This document shows, in pieces, positions 54,586 through 63,085 of a stretch of DNA of 64,000 nucleotides; position 1 is the stretch's first letter, and each line of letters begins with the position of its first letter. The notes under the pieces are model-generated. The model saw only the letters and a program-made list of their open reading frames with translations, made no database searches and had not been told where the DNA came from. The DNA is from Dactylosporangium aurantiacum (GTDB lineage: Bacteria; Actinomycetota; Actinomycetes; Mycobacteriales; Micromonosporaceae). The translations under genes were made by a program, and so were the position numbers. The stretch is from NCBI RefSeq assembly GCF_000716715.1, contig NZ_JNYJ01000029.1, positions 62,001 to 126,000 on the forward strand. Reading direction: 5' to 3'.

Positions 54586-55875
54586 AAACAGGACCTCGAC
54601 CGATTGACCGGCCCACAGGGCAACGTCGGTGGGTGGTACGCCGCCGTTGAGCCACGTTGAGACCGCCGCGTGCCGCAGGTCGTAGGGACGCTTCGCCAGC
54701 GGCGTCTCCACGACCTCGGAGATGAAGACGTGCTCGCGGGCCAAGCGCCAGGTCGTGGTGATGGTGCGCTTGGGCAGCTCGTTGCGGTTGCGCTCGCCCA
54801 CGAACAGCCGGCCGCCGGCGCCGGTCCCGAACTCCTCCAGGTGCCAGTGAATGAGTGCGGTCAGTTCGGGTGGGCATGGCGCGGTCCGCCGCTCCCCCAC
54901 CTCGCGTTGCTTGAGTTGCCGCCGGTCGCGGTTCTCGCCGCTGTCGGTCCATTCCTTGCCGGCGTGTGGCTCGGCTTCGCCGAATTCGAATTCGCCCCAA
55001 CCCTCCTTTGGCAGGTGGAGATTTGCGAGCTTGAGGGCAACCGCTTCCTCCGGTCGCATTCCGGCGAAGTACAGGCATCCGAAGAAGGCGGCCAGCCTGG
55101 CCCCGCTGGGAACGTTGAATCTCACGGCGTTGATCAGCGTCCGCGCCTGGACCGGATTCGGTACGGCACGCCGGTCGACTACCTGAACGGCCTTCGGCGG
55201 TTTCCACTTCAGGGCAGGAATCGGGTTCGCGTCCAGGAGCTTGAGTTCCACCGCGTACTCGACGCTCGTGTTGAGAATCTTCCGGCGCCGGCTGACGACG
55301 CTCGGCGCGGCCGGCTGACCGTCGAGACGGACCGCGAGCGAGTTCAGCAGCGGACGGAGCACCTTCGGATCAGCGAGCGTAGAGACGGGCCGGGTGTTCC
55401 GGCTAATCCATCGCAGAGCGTCGGCGACGTCCTGCGGATTGTCCTCGGCGCCGCGTTGCTGCGTGTTGAACGCCCACCGGCTGAGTGCCTTCCGGATCAG
55501 CTTGTCGTCGGGCTTGCCACGGGTGCTGGTGAGCAGCGCCGGCGTGATGGCCGTCATCGCTTCGGCGTGGGTTCGGCGGGTGGTGGCGGCGACGTGCGGC
55601 CACTTCATGTCGACGAACTTGCAGGCGAAGTCGTACCAGGACATCGTGTTGTCGTTCCTGAGCATCGACACCGGGCGGCCAGACTCGATGTCGAACGCCT
55701 CGCCCTTACGCGCCGCTGTGACAAGTGCGGACCTGAAACTTTCGGCGAGCGCGGCAGTCTTGAACGGTTCCTTCTTGCGCCGGCCGTCGACCACCCATAC
55801 GACCTTGTACGTGGTGGTCTCCGTGCCCTTGTAGACGTCGATTTTCCAGATCCGTACGTCGAATGTGGTCTTCAT
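54511..55875 (-). CDS. int: Tyrosine recombinase/integrase of the AICE
   Basis: This 454-residue protein has a SAM-like core-binding domain (about 75-215) and a catalytic domain. The domain has Arg274 (AGMRPEEAVAL), Arg401-His402 in YDLRHAAVSTWL (Tyr replaces the first His of the usual HxLRH box), and nucleophile Tyr433 (IYAACLDKG). It drives site-specific integration into the tRNA-Arg gene. The start codon overlaps the xis stop (TGATG), giving coupled xis-int translation. Confidence 0.95.
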   Translation of the reverse strand: MKTTFDVRIWKIDVYKGTETTTYKVVWVVDGRRKKEPFKTAALAESFRSALVTAARKGEAFDIESGRPVSMLRNDNTMSWYDFACKFVDMKWPHVAATTRRTHAEAMTAITPALLTSTRGKPDDKLIRKALSRWAFNTQQRGAEDNPQDVADALRWISRNTRPVSTLADPKVLRPLLNSLAVRLDGQPAAPSVVSRRRKILNTSVEYAVELKLLDANPIPALKWKPPKAVQVVDRRAVPNPVQARTLINAVRFNVPSGARLAAFFGCLYFAGMRPEEAVALKLANLHLPKEGWGEFEFGEAEPHAGKEWTDSGENRDRRQLKQREVGERRTAPCPPELTALIHWHLEEFGTGAGGRLFVGERNRNELPKRTITTTWRLAREHVFISEVVETPLAKRPYDLRHAAVSTWLNGGVPPTDVALWAGQSVEVLFRIYAACLDKGTEILRRRVSAALGY

Positions 55876-56084
55876 CAGGCGGCCACGTCCTCAAGCGATT
55901 CGAGCCAGCGGTCGAGGTCGGTGCGCCGGACGCGGAGGTCGCCGTTCGGCAGCTTCACGCACGGGGGCGCCTTCCGCTTGGCGCGCCAGTCGTAGAAGGT
56001 CGAGCGGGACACGCCCAGCTCGGCGCAGACGTCGGCGATGGTGAGCAGTCCGCGGGCGGCGCGGGCGCTCAGGTTCGTTGGCAT
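55875..56084 (-). CDS. xis: Excisionase-like MerR-fold DNA-binding protein
   Basis: The protein has 69 residues from ATG 56084, with GGGGGAA upstream. It is a helix-turn-helix 17 / excisionase-type winged helix: LLTIADVCAELGVSRSTFYDWRAK, then CVKLPNGDLRVRRTDLDRWL. It would steer the integrase toward excision. It overlaps the int start by one base. Confidence 0.92.
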   Translation of the reverse strand: MPTNLSARAARGLLTIADVCAELGVSRSTFYDWRAKRKAPPCVKLPNGDLRVRRTDLDRWLESLEDVAA

Positions 56085-56145
56085 CGGCAGTTCCCCCGTT
56101 GCGATGTCGGCCGGTTGGGCGGTGGTGCGTCGGTCGGCACGGGCC

Positions 56146-56216
56146 GTGACAGAACTGCCAGAACTGACAGAACGTCGGCCGGTCGTGGGTTGTGTCGGTT
56201 GTGGCAGTTCTGTCAC
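56146..56216. promoter_or_regulatory. 15-base inverted repeat between rep and xis
   Basis: GTGACAGAACTGCCA (56146-56160) and TGGCAGTTCTGTCAC (56202-56216) are exact inverted repeats. A third partial copy, CAGAACTGACAGAAC, sits at about 56159-56173. The region lies just after the rep stop and upstream of xis-int. It could be a terminator, an operator for xis-int, or part of an origin. Confidence 0.6.
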
Positions 56217-56221
56217 TGGCT

Positions 56222-58165
56222 TCAAGCGGCCCGCCGGTGCGTGTCGAGGGCGTGGACCGTGCCCGCCGGCCGGTGCACGTCGGGGTGGACGAGGAAGCTC
56301 GGCGACGGTGGTCGACCGCCCTTGGCTGACCGGGCCGGCGGGTCGAGCTGCCTCACATAGCCATGGGCGTCCAGCACGCCGAGCGGCCCGTCGAGGTCTG
56401 CGACGTTGGCGAACTGGGCGCTCTTGACGGCGCGGTACAGGTCCCGCTTCGTAAACGCCGTGGTTCCGGTGCGCTCGATCCAGGCGAGGATCGTTTGGGC
56501 GTTGCGGGTGGTCGGGTCGGCGCCCATGTCGTCGAAGGCCGCCAGGGCGTGAGCCGCGTAGTACTCGCCGATGAGCGCGGCCCGATCGAGGGTGGTCGCG
56601 TCGATCGGCTTGCCCCAGCCATCGCGGAGGTGCTCGCCGAGATGGATCAGGCCGGCGATGCGGACGACAGCACCGGTGTACTTGCTGCCCCAGTCCACGA
56701 TGTGTCCCCACGGGCCGCCCGGTCTGAGCCGAGGCTCCACAGCCCGCTGGATGTCCAGGACACGGGCGTCGGCGTCCGGGGTCAGCGGCAGGACGGCCGG
56801 GTCGGTCCAGTCGGCGAGCGTGAGGACAAGCGTGGTCAGGTTCGCCGCGTATGTCGCTGCAACCTCGGCCGGCACGGGGTCGACATCGACGTTGCGCCAG
56901 CCGACCGTGTTGACCGGCACGGCGAACAGCAGCCGGGCGAGCAGCCCGAGGCCACGGAATCCGGGCATCTGCGCGATGTCGCGGAGGACCTCGGGCTGGA
57001 CGGCCAGGCCGAGGGTAAGCGCGGGCCGGTCGATGTGGTTGGCGTCGCGGGAGAGCCGGCCGACGCGCATCATGTCGCCGGCGTGGCCTTTGAGGAACAC
57101 CTCCAGGTTGGGCGTTCCGGAGTACCGGCCAGCGATAGTGGCGAAGATGCCACCCTCGGGTGACAGCACCGCCAACCGTCCGCCCTGAGCGGCGAGCAGC
57201 GCGGCGGCGGTCTCGCTGGTGATGTCATCGGCGACGAGCTGCGGCAGCGCCGGTATGACCACCTCTGCGGCTTCCTGGGCAGCGGCCGACGCTTCGGCCA
57301 GCAGCGCGCCACGGTCGTCGGTGTTCGCGGCGGCGTTGGCTGCGCGTTCGGCGGCTTTGCTGGCGACCTTGGCCGCGAGTTCCGCTTCCACGATCGCCGG
57401 CCGGGCGAGTTCCACGAGTCGGCGCTCGGCGTCTAGGAGCGGGCCGGTCATCGCGGCGAACACCGCTGACTTGCGGGATCCAGGCGGGAGGACGACGACT
57501 GTGTAGAGGTTGGTCGGCTCCCGCCACGAGCCGCGTACCTCTACCTCGGCCCGCCCGCCGGCGGCGGTCGACAGCGCCGCGAGGGCGATTGAGCCGGCGG
57601 CGTCGACCGGGGTTTGGGTGAACTCGGCGACGGCGAACGCCATCTCCGCTACCCAGCCCGGCAGTGCCTCGGCCGGGAACGTCGGCAGGTGCCGGCCGTT
57701 GCCGAGCGGGATTAGTGCCGGCCAGCCGCCGCCGGTCGCGGTGTCGAGCATGCTGCGACCGGCGGCCACGACGTCGGCCACGTCCGCGCCGGATGTGGCG
57801 AGCTGGGCCAGTTGCGCGCCCAGTTCGACCACCTGCCGACGACGAGCGTGGTCGGCGACGATGCCCGCGTAGTGGCCGGCGTTCGCCGCGCTGGGCGTGG
57901 CCTGCATGAGCGTGTGCAGGTAGCCGGCACCGCCGACCTTGCCGAGGTCGCCGGTCTCGGTGAGGTACGCGGCGATGGTGATGGGGTCGACGGGTTGGCC
58001 GGCGGCGTGCCGGTCGATGAGGATCTGCCACAGCGTGGCGTGGGCCGGACGGTGGAAGTCGGTCGGGTTGAGCACGGCGGCCAGGTCGCCGACGACGTGC
58101 GGCGCCAGCAGCGCGGCGCCGAGGACGGCTTGTTCGGCCGCATGGTCGTGCGTTGGTCGGGTCAC
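56222..58165 (-). CDS. DnaB-N / DUF3987 replication-type protein of the AICE
   Basis: This 647-residue protein starts with a DnaB helicase N-terminal domain (residues 5-105: AAEQAVLGAALL, DFHRPAHATLWQIL, GDLGKVGGAGYLHTL). The DUF3987 domain follows (about 170-590), with an LPPGSRKSAVF phosphate-binding-like loop near residue 228. A winged-helix-like tail ends it. DUF3987 proteins replace classical Rep proteins in many mobile elements and are thought to act in primase/helicase functions. No Prim-Pol domain is seen. It probably supports replication of the excised element. Confidence 0.85.
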   Translation of the reverse strand: MTRPTHDHAAEQAVLGAALLAPHVVGDLAAVLNPTDFHRPAHATLWQILIDRHAAGQPVDPITIAAYLTETGDLGKVGGAGYLHTLMQATPSAANAGHYAGIVADHARRRQVVELGAQLAQLATSGADVADVVAAGRSMLDTATGGGWPALIPLGNGRHLPTFPAEALPGWVAEMAFAVAEFTQTPVDAAGSIALAALSTAAGGRAEVEVRGSWREPTNLYTVVVLPPGSRKSAVFAAMTGPLLDAERRLVELARPAIVEAELAAKVASKAAERAANAAANTDDRGALLAEASAAAQEAAEVVIPALPQLVADDITSETAAALLAAQGGRLAVLSPEGGIFATIAGRYSGTPNLEVFLKGHAGDMMRVGRLSRDANHIDRPALTLGLAVQPEVLRDIAQMPGFRGLGLLARLLFAVPVNTVGWRNVDVDPVPAEVAATYAANLTTLVLTLADWTDPAVLPLTPDADARVLDIQRAVEPRLRPGGPWGHIVDWGSKYTGAVVRIAGLIHLGEHLRDGWGKPIDATTLDRAALIGEYYAAHALAAFDDMGADPTTRNAQTILAWIERTGTTAFTKRDLYRAVKSAQFANVADLDGPLGVLDAHGYVRQLDPPARSAKGGRPPSPSFLVHPDVHRPAGTVHALDTHRRAA

Positions 58166-58189
58166 GAGGGAAGTCCTTCCGGGTGGCGA

Positions 58190-58483
58190 TCAGCGGCGAG
58201 GTTGGCGACTGGCACGGGTGACGCGGCGCATGACGGTGTTCAGGTCGGCGAGCAGCCCGCCGAGCTGGACCCGCGCGTACGGCTCGGCATCGGACAGGGC
58301 GACGGTGAGGGTCACCTCGGCGTGCTCCCTGCCGTCCGTCGCACGGACCCGCGTCAGCAACGCCCGGCCAAGGCCGCGCACCTCGGCGACGACCGGATCG
58401 GCGCGGTGCTCGCCAAGGCCGCACCGGTGACCGCCGGCGCACCAGTCGGGGTGCTCGCCGGTGCGCAGCGACCGGCGGCTCAT
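58190..58483 (-). CDS. DUF6907-like small AICE protein
   Basis: The protein has 97 residues from ATG 58483. It begins with a possible metal site, HPDWCAGGHRCGLGEHRADP, and continues with a beta-rich domain ending in a basic tail. This fits the DUF6907 pattern common in actinomycete elements, though I assign it from memory. Its start overlaps the stop of the preceding zinc-ribbon gene by four bases. Confidence 0.65.
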   Translation of the reverse strand: MSRRSLRTGEHPDWCAGGHRCGLGEHRADPVVAEVRGLGRALLTRVRATDGREHAEVTLTVALSDAEPYARVQLGGLLADLNTVMRRVTRASRQPRR

Positions 58484-58722
58484 CGGGTGCCGTTCCGGTG
58501 CTCGCTGCGCAGGTACTCGTAGACGCGGCGGCCGATGCGGACTCGGCGGCCGGTGCCGTCGCAGCGGGGGCAGAGCCGGAACATGCGGCGGAAGAACGGG
58601 TTGCGGAGTTTGCCGGTGCCTTTGCAACGGCGGCAGTTGCCGAACGGGAACGCGGCGCAGGCCAGGATGTACAACGTTGCGTAACCGGCGAGTGCGAGGG
58701 TGGCTAGCAGGGCGAGGGAGTC
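58480..58722 (-). CDS. Membrane-anchored zinc-ribbon (DnaJ-like) small protein
   Basis: The protein has 80 residues from GTG 58722, chosen because GGAGG lies six to seven bases upstream. It has a membrane helix (about 4-26), then two CxxCxGTG motifs (CRRCKGTGK and CPRCDGTGRR) as in DnaJ zinc fingers, then a basic tail. Such proteins are frequent in AICE transfer regions. The function is unknown. Confidence 0.75.
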   Translation of the reverse strand, partial: DSLALLATLALAGYATLYILACAAFPFGNCRRCKGTGKLRNPFFRRMFRLCPRCDGTGRRVRIGRRVYEYLRSEHRNGTR

Positions 58723-58820
58723 CACGAAACGCCTCCACGGGGCGGTTTGAGGGCATGCGGGGTCGGCGCCGCTAGGAACTAGCACGCTGATCAGGCGTTA
58801 GATTGGGTGCTAGTGGGGGT

Positions 58821-58854
58821 GCTAGGTCTAGCAGCGCCGGCCGCTAGACCTAGC
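58821..58854. promoter_or_regulatory. CTAG-containing inverted repeat downstream of the translocase gene
   Basis: GCTAGGTCTAGC (58821-58832) and GCTAGACCTAGC (58843-58854) are exact inverted repeats; further CTAG-containing words lie at 58773-58815. It lies between the translocase stop and the zinc-ribbon gene start. CTAG is rare in GC-rich DNA, and similar CTAG words cluster upstream of the GntR gene at 62105-62203. This suggests one operator family. Confidence 0.55.
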
Positions 58855-58860
58855 GGCACT

Positions 58861-60987
58861 TCAGGCGGCTTGATCCCCTCGCCGCCGGTTACGCTCGGCT
58901 ACCGCGTCAGCGACGGCGGGCCGTTCCACGCCGCGCCGGTTCGCGGACTTGCCGGTGTCTGGGTCGGTGCCCCACACCTGCGTCGTGGAGATCCCGTACG
59001 GCCTGAGCGCCGCGCCGAGCCGCTCCCGCGTCAGGTCGCCGTAGACCTCGGGTCGTAGGCCGGCGAGCCTGGCGACGAGGGTCTCCATCCACACCTTGGG
59101 TTCGTCGGCGCGGATCACGGCGAGGGTGTCCTCCAGGACCGTGTCCCGCCGAACCGCGGTCGTCTCGGCCGGCGCCACGGTGAGCGTGCCGGCGGCATGC
59201 CGTGCTGCGTCAGCGCGGGCGGCGAGATTCTCCACGGTGGGGCCGTCGAGGTAGAACGTCCGCACGATCTGCGCCTCGTCGGCCGCACCGACCAGGTATC
59301 CGACGCCCTTGTCCTTCTTGGCGAACATGGTTGCGCGGATGCCGTTGCGGTAGCTGGACGTGCCGAGGACCATGTCGTTCTCCAGTTGGCCCATGACCCG
59401 CAGGCAGTACCGCGTCCCCACGTTTGCCGAGACACCCGTCGGCAGGCTCTTCGCGTCCGGCCGCTGGGTCGCGAGGAGCAGGATCACGCCGAGCGCGCGG
59501 CCGAGCTTGATGATCTTCTCGGCGAGTTCGCCGGCTTCCTTGCCGAACTCCGAATGGGCGAACAGCTCCTGGCACTCGTCGAACCCCGCGACCAGCCAGT
59601 GCAGGCCCTTGATCCGGCGCGCCAGTTCGGGCGTGACCTTGTTGTCCGGGCACACGTCCTTCGGCAGCCGCTTGATGATCGCCGCGCGTCGCTGGCACTC
59701 GGCGCGCAGTTCCCGCAGCGCGATGAGGCCGGCCTCGGCGGTGTCGTCGTCCGCGCCGGACGCGTATCGGGCGCAGACCTTCGCGAGCGCGTCCAGGCCG
59801 CCGGTGCCTTTGAACTCGTAGCCCCACAGCTCCGCGTACGGGTCGAGGGCGGTGACGAGCATCGGCAGTTGGATCGCGGCGGTCTTGCCGTAGCCGGGGA
59901 TCGAGCCGATCAGGACGTTGGTGTACGGCAGTTCCATGTGCACGAGCCGGCCGCGCGGGTCGGTGCCGAACGGGAACGGCTTCGCCACGTCCACGGTGGA
60001 TGCCTTCAGCAGCGGCCACGCCGGTTGACGCGATGCCGCCATGGACTCGTCACCGACCCACAGCACGAGCCGCGACGGACTGACGTCCGCGTTGCCTTCC
60101 GGCCAGACGCACCCGAGGGGACGGCCGAGGCCGGACGCGAGCTTGTCCCTGCGGTCCATCACCTCGCCAACCGTGACACCGGGCGGCAGATCGACGTCCG
60201 CGCGCCAGCCGGGGCCGTCACGAGTGATCGGCGCCGGGAACCCGATCGCCTTCGGATGCTTCGCGATGGCCTGGTTGATCCCGGCGACGCCGAGGACAGA
60301 CAGCGCCCGGACCACGACATCGGAGGTGAGCGCCGCGACGCGCGGCCGGACCACAGCGGTGTCCAGCAGCGGCCGATCCGCCGGCGCGCCGACCGCGCCG
60401 AACACTGCCACCGCCACCGTGAGCGCCGCCCACCGCCACCAGTACGGGCCGACCGCGAGCGTCACGGCGCCAACCGCCAGCCCGGCGAACAGGAACAGGG
60501 CCACGATCCCCCGCCACCGCACCCGCCGGTCCCGCTGCCGCGACAGTTTGAGGTACGCCTCGGCGTCCTCGGTACGGACGGTCGCCTGCCGGACGGCTTC
60601 GCCTTCCAGGTCGAACAGCCACCGGAAGAACCCGCCGATCACCTTGAACAGTCCGCGCGGTGCGCGGAGGACGAGCTTGCCGGCGTACTTCGGGATGCGG
60701 ACCGCGTGGTAGGCCAGGACGTGCCCGAGGTAGCCGGTGAACCAGCGCAGCGTGTACGCCAGTTCAGCGCCAGACCGCAGCCAGCCGGGCAGCACGGGGC
60801 GGCGTTCGCCACGGCGGATCGTCGCGCCGAGCCGCGGACCTTGTTGCGCCTTCGCCGAGTCGACCAGAACGGGCGCGTCGTGCTCGTCGCCCTGGTCGTC
60901 GTTGAGCGGGGGCTGTACGACGTCGGCGAGTTCTTCTTCGTGTCGTTGCCAGTCGATCGGGGGGTGTTGGGGGTCTTCACTGTGCAT
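58861..60987 (-). CDS. FtsK/SpoIIIE-type DNA translocase (TraB/TraSA-like)
   Basis: This 708-residue protein has a polar N-terminus and hydrophobic segments at about 160-200. The FtsK motor domain follows, with Walker A SIPGYGKTAAIQLP (about residues 360-373) and Walker B-like VAGFDECQEL (about 466-475), then LLATQRPDAKSLPTGV. In actinomycete elements this protein forms a hexameric pump that moves double-stranded DNA between mycelia. It is the main transfer protein of this AICE. Confidence 0.93.
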   Translation of the reverse strand: MHSEDPQHPPIDWQRHEEELADVVQPPLNDDQGDEHDAPVLVDSAKAQQGPRLGATIRRGERRPVLPGWLRSGAELAYTLRWFTGYLGHVLAYHAVRIPKYAGKLVLRAPRGLFKVIGGFFRWLFDLEGEAVRQATVRTEDAEAYLKLSRQRDRRVRWRGIVALFLFAGLAVGAVTLAVGPYWWRWAALTVAVAVFGAVGAPADRPLLDTAVVRPRVAALTSDVVVRALSVLGVAGINQAIAKHPKAIGFPAPITRDGPGWRADVDLPPGVTVGEVMDRRDKLASGLGRPLGCVWPEGNADVSPSRLVLWVGDESMAASRQPAWPLLKASTVDVAKPFPFGTDPRGRLVHMELPYTNVLIGSIPGYGKTAAIQLPMLVTALDPYAELWGYEFKGTGGLDALAKVCARYASGADDDTAEAGLIALRELRAECQRRAAIIKRLPKDVCPDNKVTPELARRIKGLHWLVAGFDECQELFAHSEFGKEAGELAEKIIKLGRALGVILLLATQRPDAKSLPTGVSANVGTRYCLRVMGQLENDMVLGTSSYRNGIRATMFAKKDKGVGYLVGAADEAQIVRTFYLDGPTVENLAARADAARHAAGTLTVAPAETTAVRRDTVLEDTLAVIRADEPKVWMETLVARLAGLRPEVYGDLTRERLGAALRPYGISTTQVWGTDPDTGKSANRRGVERPAVADAVAERNRRRGDQAA

Positions 60988-61115
60988 GATGAGGCTTCCT
61001 CCATGTGAGGGGCCGGAGCGCGGCCTCTCGGCCTAGGAACCTTGGCCGCGCTCCGGGCAGAGCTACAGGTGACGACTCGTCGCGTGGATCGCTGATCGCG
61101 TGCCGTGCACGGTGG

Positions 61116-61850
61116 TCATGCGGCTTTGAGGGTCGGCGCGGACGGCTCGGCGGGCGTCGACACGCTGTCAACAGCCTGTCGACGGTGCCGCTTCACGGTC
61201 GCCTCGCTCAGCCCTAGCCGGGCCGCGATCGTCGCGTCGCTCGCCTTGGGACTCCGCGCGACTGCCGAGGCCACTCGCGCGGCGGCGGACGGCTGCCGCT
61301 TCGGCGCCGGCTTCCGGACCGCCTGGACTGGTTCGGCCGGCGGCGCGGGTGCCTGGACTTTCGGCGTTGGCTCGATCTGCGGGATCGGGTCGACCTCCAC
61401 GATCGGCGTCCGCCCGACGCGCGGCGCGGGAACGGTCGTGGTGCGGCGTGCGCCGGTTGCGATGAGCGCGCCGGTTGCCATGACCATCAGCCCGTCGACG
61501 GCGAGCGGTCCGAGGAAGACGGTCAGGTCGTCTTCGCCGTAGAAGTTGAGCAGTCCGGACAGGTGCCGGTACGACACCAGCGCTGCGACCGCCGCGACCG
61601 GCAGCAGTCCGAGGAATCGCAGCCCTGCCCACCGCTTGCCTTTCGGCCAGGCGACCCGCGCCAGGATCTCGACCGCGACGAACACCGCGACGGGCCAGAA
61701 CACCGCCCCGACGACGGCGCCGAACTCGGGCAGCCAGTCCGCGTCACTGCCGGCCGGCGGAACGAAGGAATGCGCGACGTTCGCCGCGACGGACACGACG
61801 CCGCCCAGCGCCGCACCCGCGTACGCCCAACCACGTCCGGTCTTCGTCAT
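61116..61850 (-). CDS. DUF2637 membrane protein (SpdB-like)
   Basis: The protein has 244 residues from ATG 61850. Four hydrophobic segments lie within the first 150 residues, with the DUF2637 pattern (AAALVSYRHLSGLLNFYGEDD, then GPLAVDGLMVMATGALIA). A Pro/Ala linker and a C-terminal helix-turn-helix follow (SDATIAARLGLSEATVKRHRR). DUF2637 proteins are AICE spread proteins that help plasmid movement within the mycelium. The start overlaps the DUF6284 stop by four bases. Confidence 0.88.
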   Translation of the reverse strand: MTKTGRGWAYAGAALGGVVSVAANVAHSFVPPAGSDADWLPEFGAVVGAVFWPVAVFVAVEILARVAWPKGKRWAGLRFLGLLPVAAVAALVSYRHLSGLLNFYGEDDLTVFLGPLAVDGLMVMATGALIATGARRTTTVPAPRVGRTPIVEVDPIPQIEPTPKVQAPAPPAEPVQAVRKPAPKRQPSAAARVASAVARSPKASDATIAARLGLSEATVKRHRRQAVDSVSTPAEPSAPTLKAA

Positions 61851-62086
61851 GCCGCCACCGCCTTCACGCCCGCGCCGGCCGCGCGGAGCTTGAGCAGTTC
61901 CCGCATGACCCGCGCCTCGGCGCGCCGCACCCGGTGCCAGTCGATGACGGTCGGGCCGGGCTCGGCCGTGATGAGCAGGATCTCGGCCTGCACCAGGTCG
62001 ATCTCCGCGTCGATCAGGTCCGACTCTCGCTCGATCTCGGCGAGATCCGCAGCAGTGGGCTCCACCCACTCCTCGGGGTACCTCAC
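61847..62086 (-). CDS. DUF6284-like small AICE protein
   Basis: This 79-residue, mostly helical, acidic protein has the pattern EPTAADLAEIERESDLIDAEI and WHRVRRAEARVMRELL, matching the DUF6284 proteins encoded beside DUF2637 in AICEs. It is the first gene of the leftward transfer operon, which starts just across from the GntR gene. Confidence 0.72.
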   Translation of the reverse strand: MRYPEEWVEPTAADLAEIERESDLIDAEIDLVQAEILLITAEPGPTVIDWHRVRRAEARVMRELLKLRAAGAGVKAVAA

Positions 62087-62104
62087 AACAGACTCCCTAG
62101 TTTT

Positions 62105-62203
62105 GATGCGCTTGGCTAGGCAAGTGCCGTGAGATGAAGGTAGATGCGCTTGGCTAGACAGGTCAAGAGTGCGGATCGAAGTTTTCTAGTCTGGCTAGTC
62201 AGG
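62105..62203. promoter_or_regulatory. CTAG-type operator cluster between the transfer operon and GntR gene
   Basis: GATGCGCTTGGCTAGGCA (62105-62122) and GATGCGCTTGGCTAGACA (62143-62160) are direct repeats with starts 38 bases apart. A third related site, TCTGGCTAGTCAGG, lies at about 62189-62203 next to TTTTCTAG. They fill the divergent promoter region and are likely binding sites for the GntR protein. Confidence 0.65.
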
Positions 62204-62218
62204 CGGTACGATGCGGCC

Positions 62219-63085
62219 ATGCCAGACGACCTGGACTACCTGGGCGAACTCGACCCCGACGACTCCACCGGCGCCGCAAACCAAATCGCCCGCCAACTCC
62301 GCGCAGCGATCCTGACCAAACGCCTTGCGCCCGGCGAGAAACTCCCCTCACAGCCGGACCTGTCCAAGCACTACGGCGTCGCCCGCGAGACCGTGAAACG
62401 CGCACTCGACGCGCTACGCGGAGAGCGGCTCATCGTCTCCAGGCAGGGAAGCGGCGTGTTCGTCCGCGCCCAGACCCAACGCCCGGTCGAACTACGCCCA
62501 CACCTGGAAGCGGCGTTCGAGAGCGAAGACGTCCGCATCGACTTCGCCGGCTTTCTCGGCGAAACCCTGCAAGGCGCACTCGCCGAAGTCCTCGACCGCG
62601 TCCGCGCCGGCCAACTCGCCCCGAAGACCATCGCGATCCGCGTCCTGGTCTCCGACATGGGCGTCCCTCAAGCGCTCCCGGCCCGCGCCGAGACAGGCGC
62701 CGATGACCCAATCGTTCGGGAACGTATGGAGCGGATCTCCCATCGCTCCCTCGACGGCATCGTCGACCAGGTTCACGAGCTGGGCGACCTCGGCCTGGTC
62801 CAGGCCGCCACGGTGGAGGTGCGGCTGCACTCCGCGTCGCCGCTGTTCAAGCTGTACATCATCAACAACAGCGAAGTGTTCTTCGGCTTCTACCCGGTCA
62901 CCGAACGGACCGTGGCGCACAAAGGCGAGCCGATCGCCATCTACGACCTGCTCGGCAAGGACGTCCCGCTGTTCAACTACGCCGTGAGCGAGGAAGACAC
63001 CTCCCACGGCACCCAGTTCGTAGCAGCGTCCAAGCAGTGGTTCAACTCCGTCTGGGACAGCATCGGCAGGGAGTACCAGGGATGA
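62219..63085 (+). CDS. GntR-family regulator of the AICE (KorSA-like role)
   Basis: The protein has 288 residues from ATG 62219. A short acidic leader precedes a GntR winged helix (about 18-90: GAANQIARQLRAAILTKRL, SKHYGVARETVKRALDAL, SRQGSGVFVR). The C-terminal domain of about 190 residues lacks a clear UTRA or FCD pattern and could bind a ligand. In pSAM2-type elements a GntR protein (KorSA) represses transfer genes. Position and CTAG operators suggest the same job here. It overlaps the HAD gene by four bases (ATGA). Confidence 0.88.
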   Translation: MPDDLDYLGELDPDDSTGAANQIARQLRAAILTKRLAPGEKLPSQPDLSKHYGVARETVKRALDALRGERLIVSRQGSGVFVRAQTQRPVELRPHLEAAFESEDVRIDFAGFLGETLQGALAEVLDRVRAGQLAPKTIAIRVLVSDMGVPQALPARAETGADDPIVRERMERISHRSLDGIVDQVHELGDLGLVQAATVEVRLHSASPLFKLYIINNSEVFFGFYPVTERTVAHKGEPIAIYDLLGKDVPLFNYAVSEEDTSHGTQFVAASKQWFNSVWDSIGREYQG

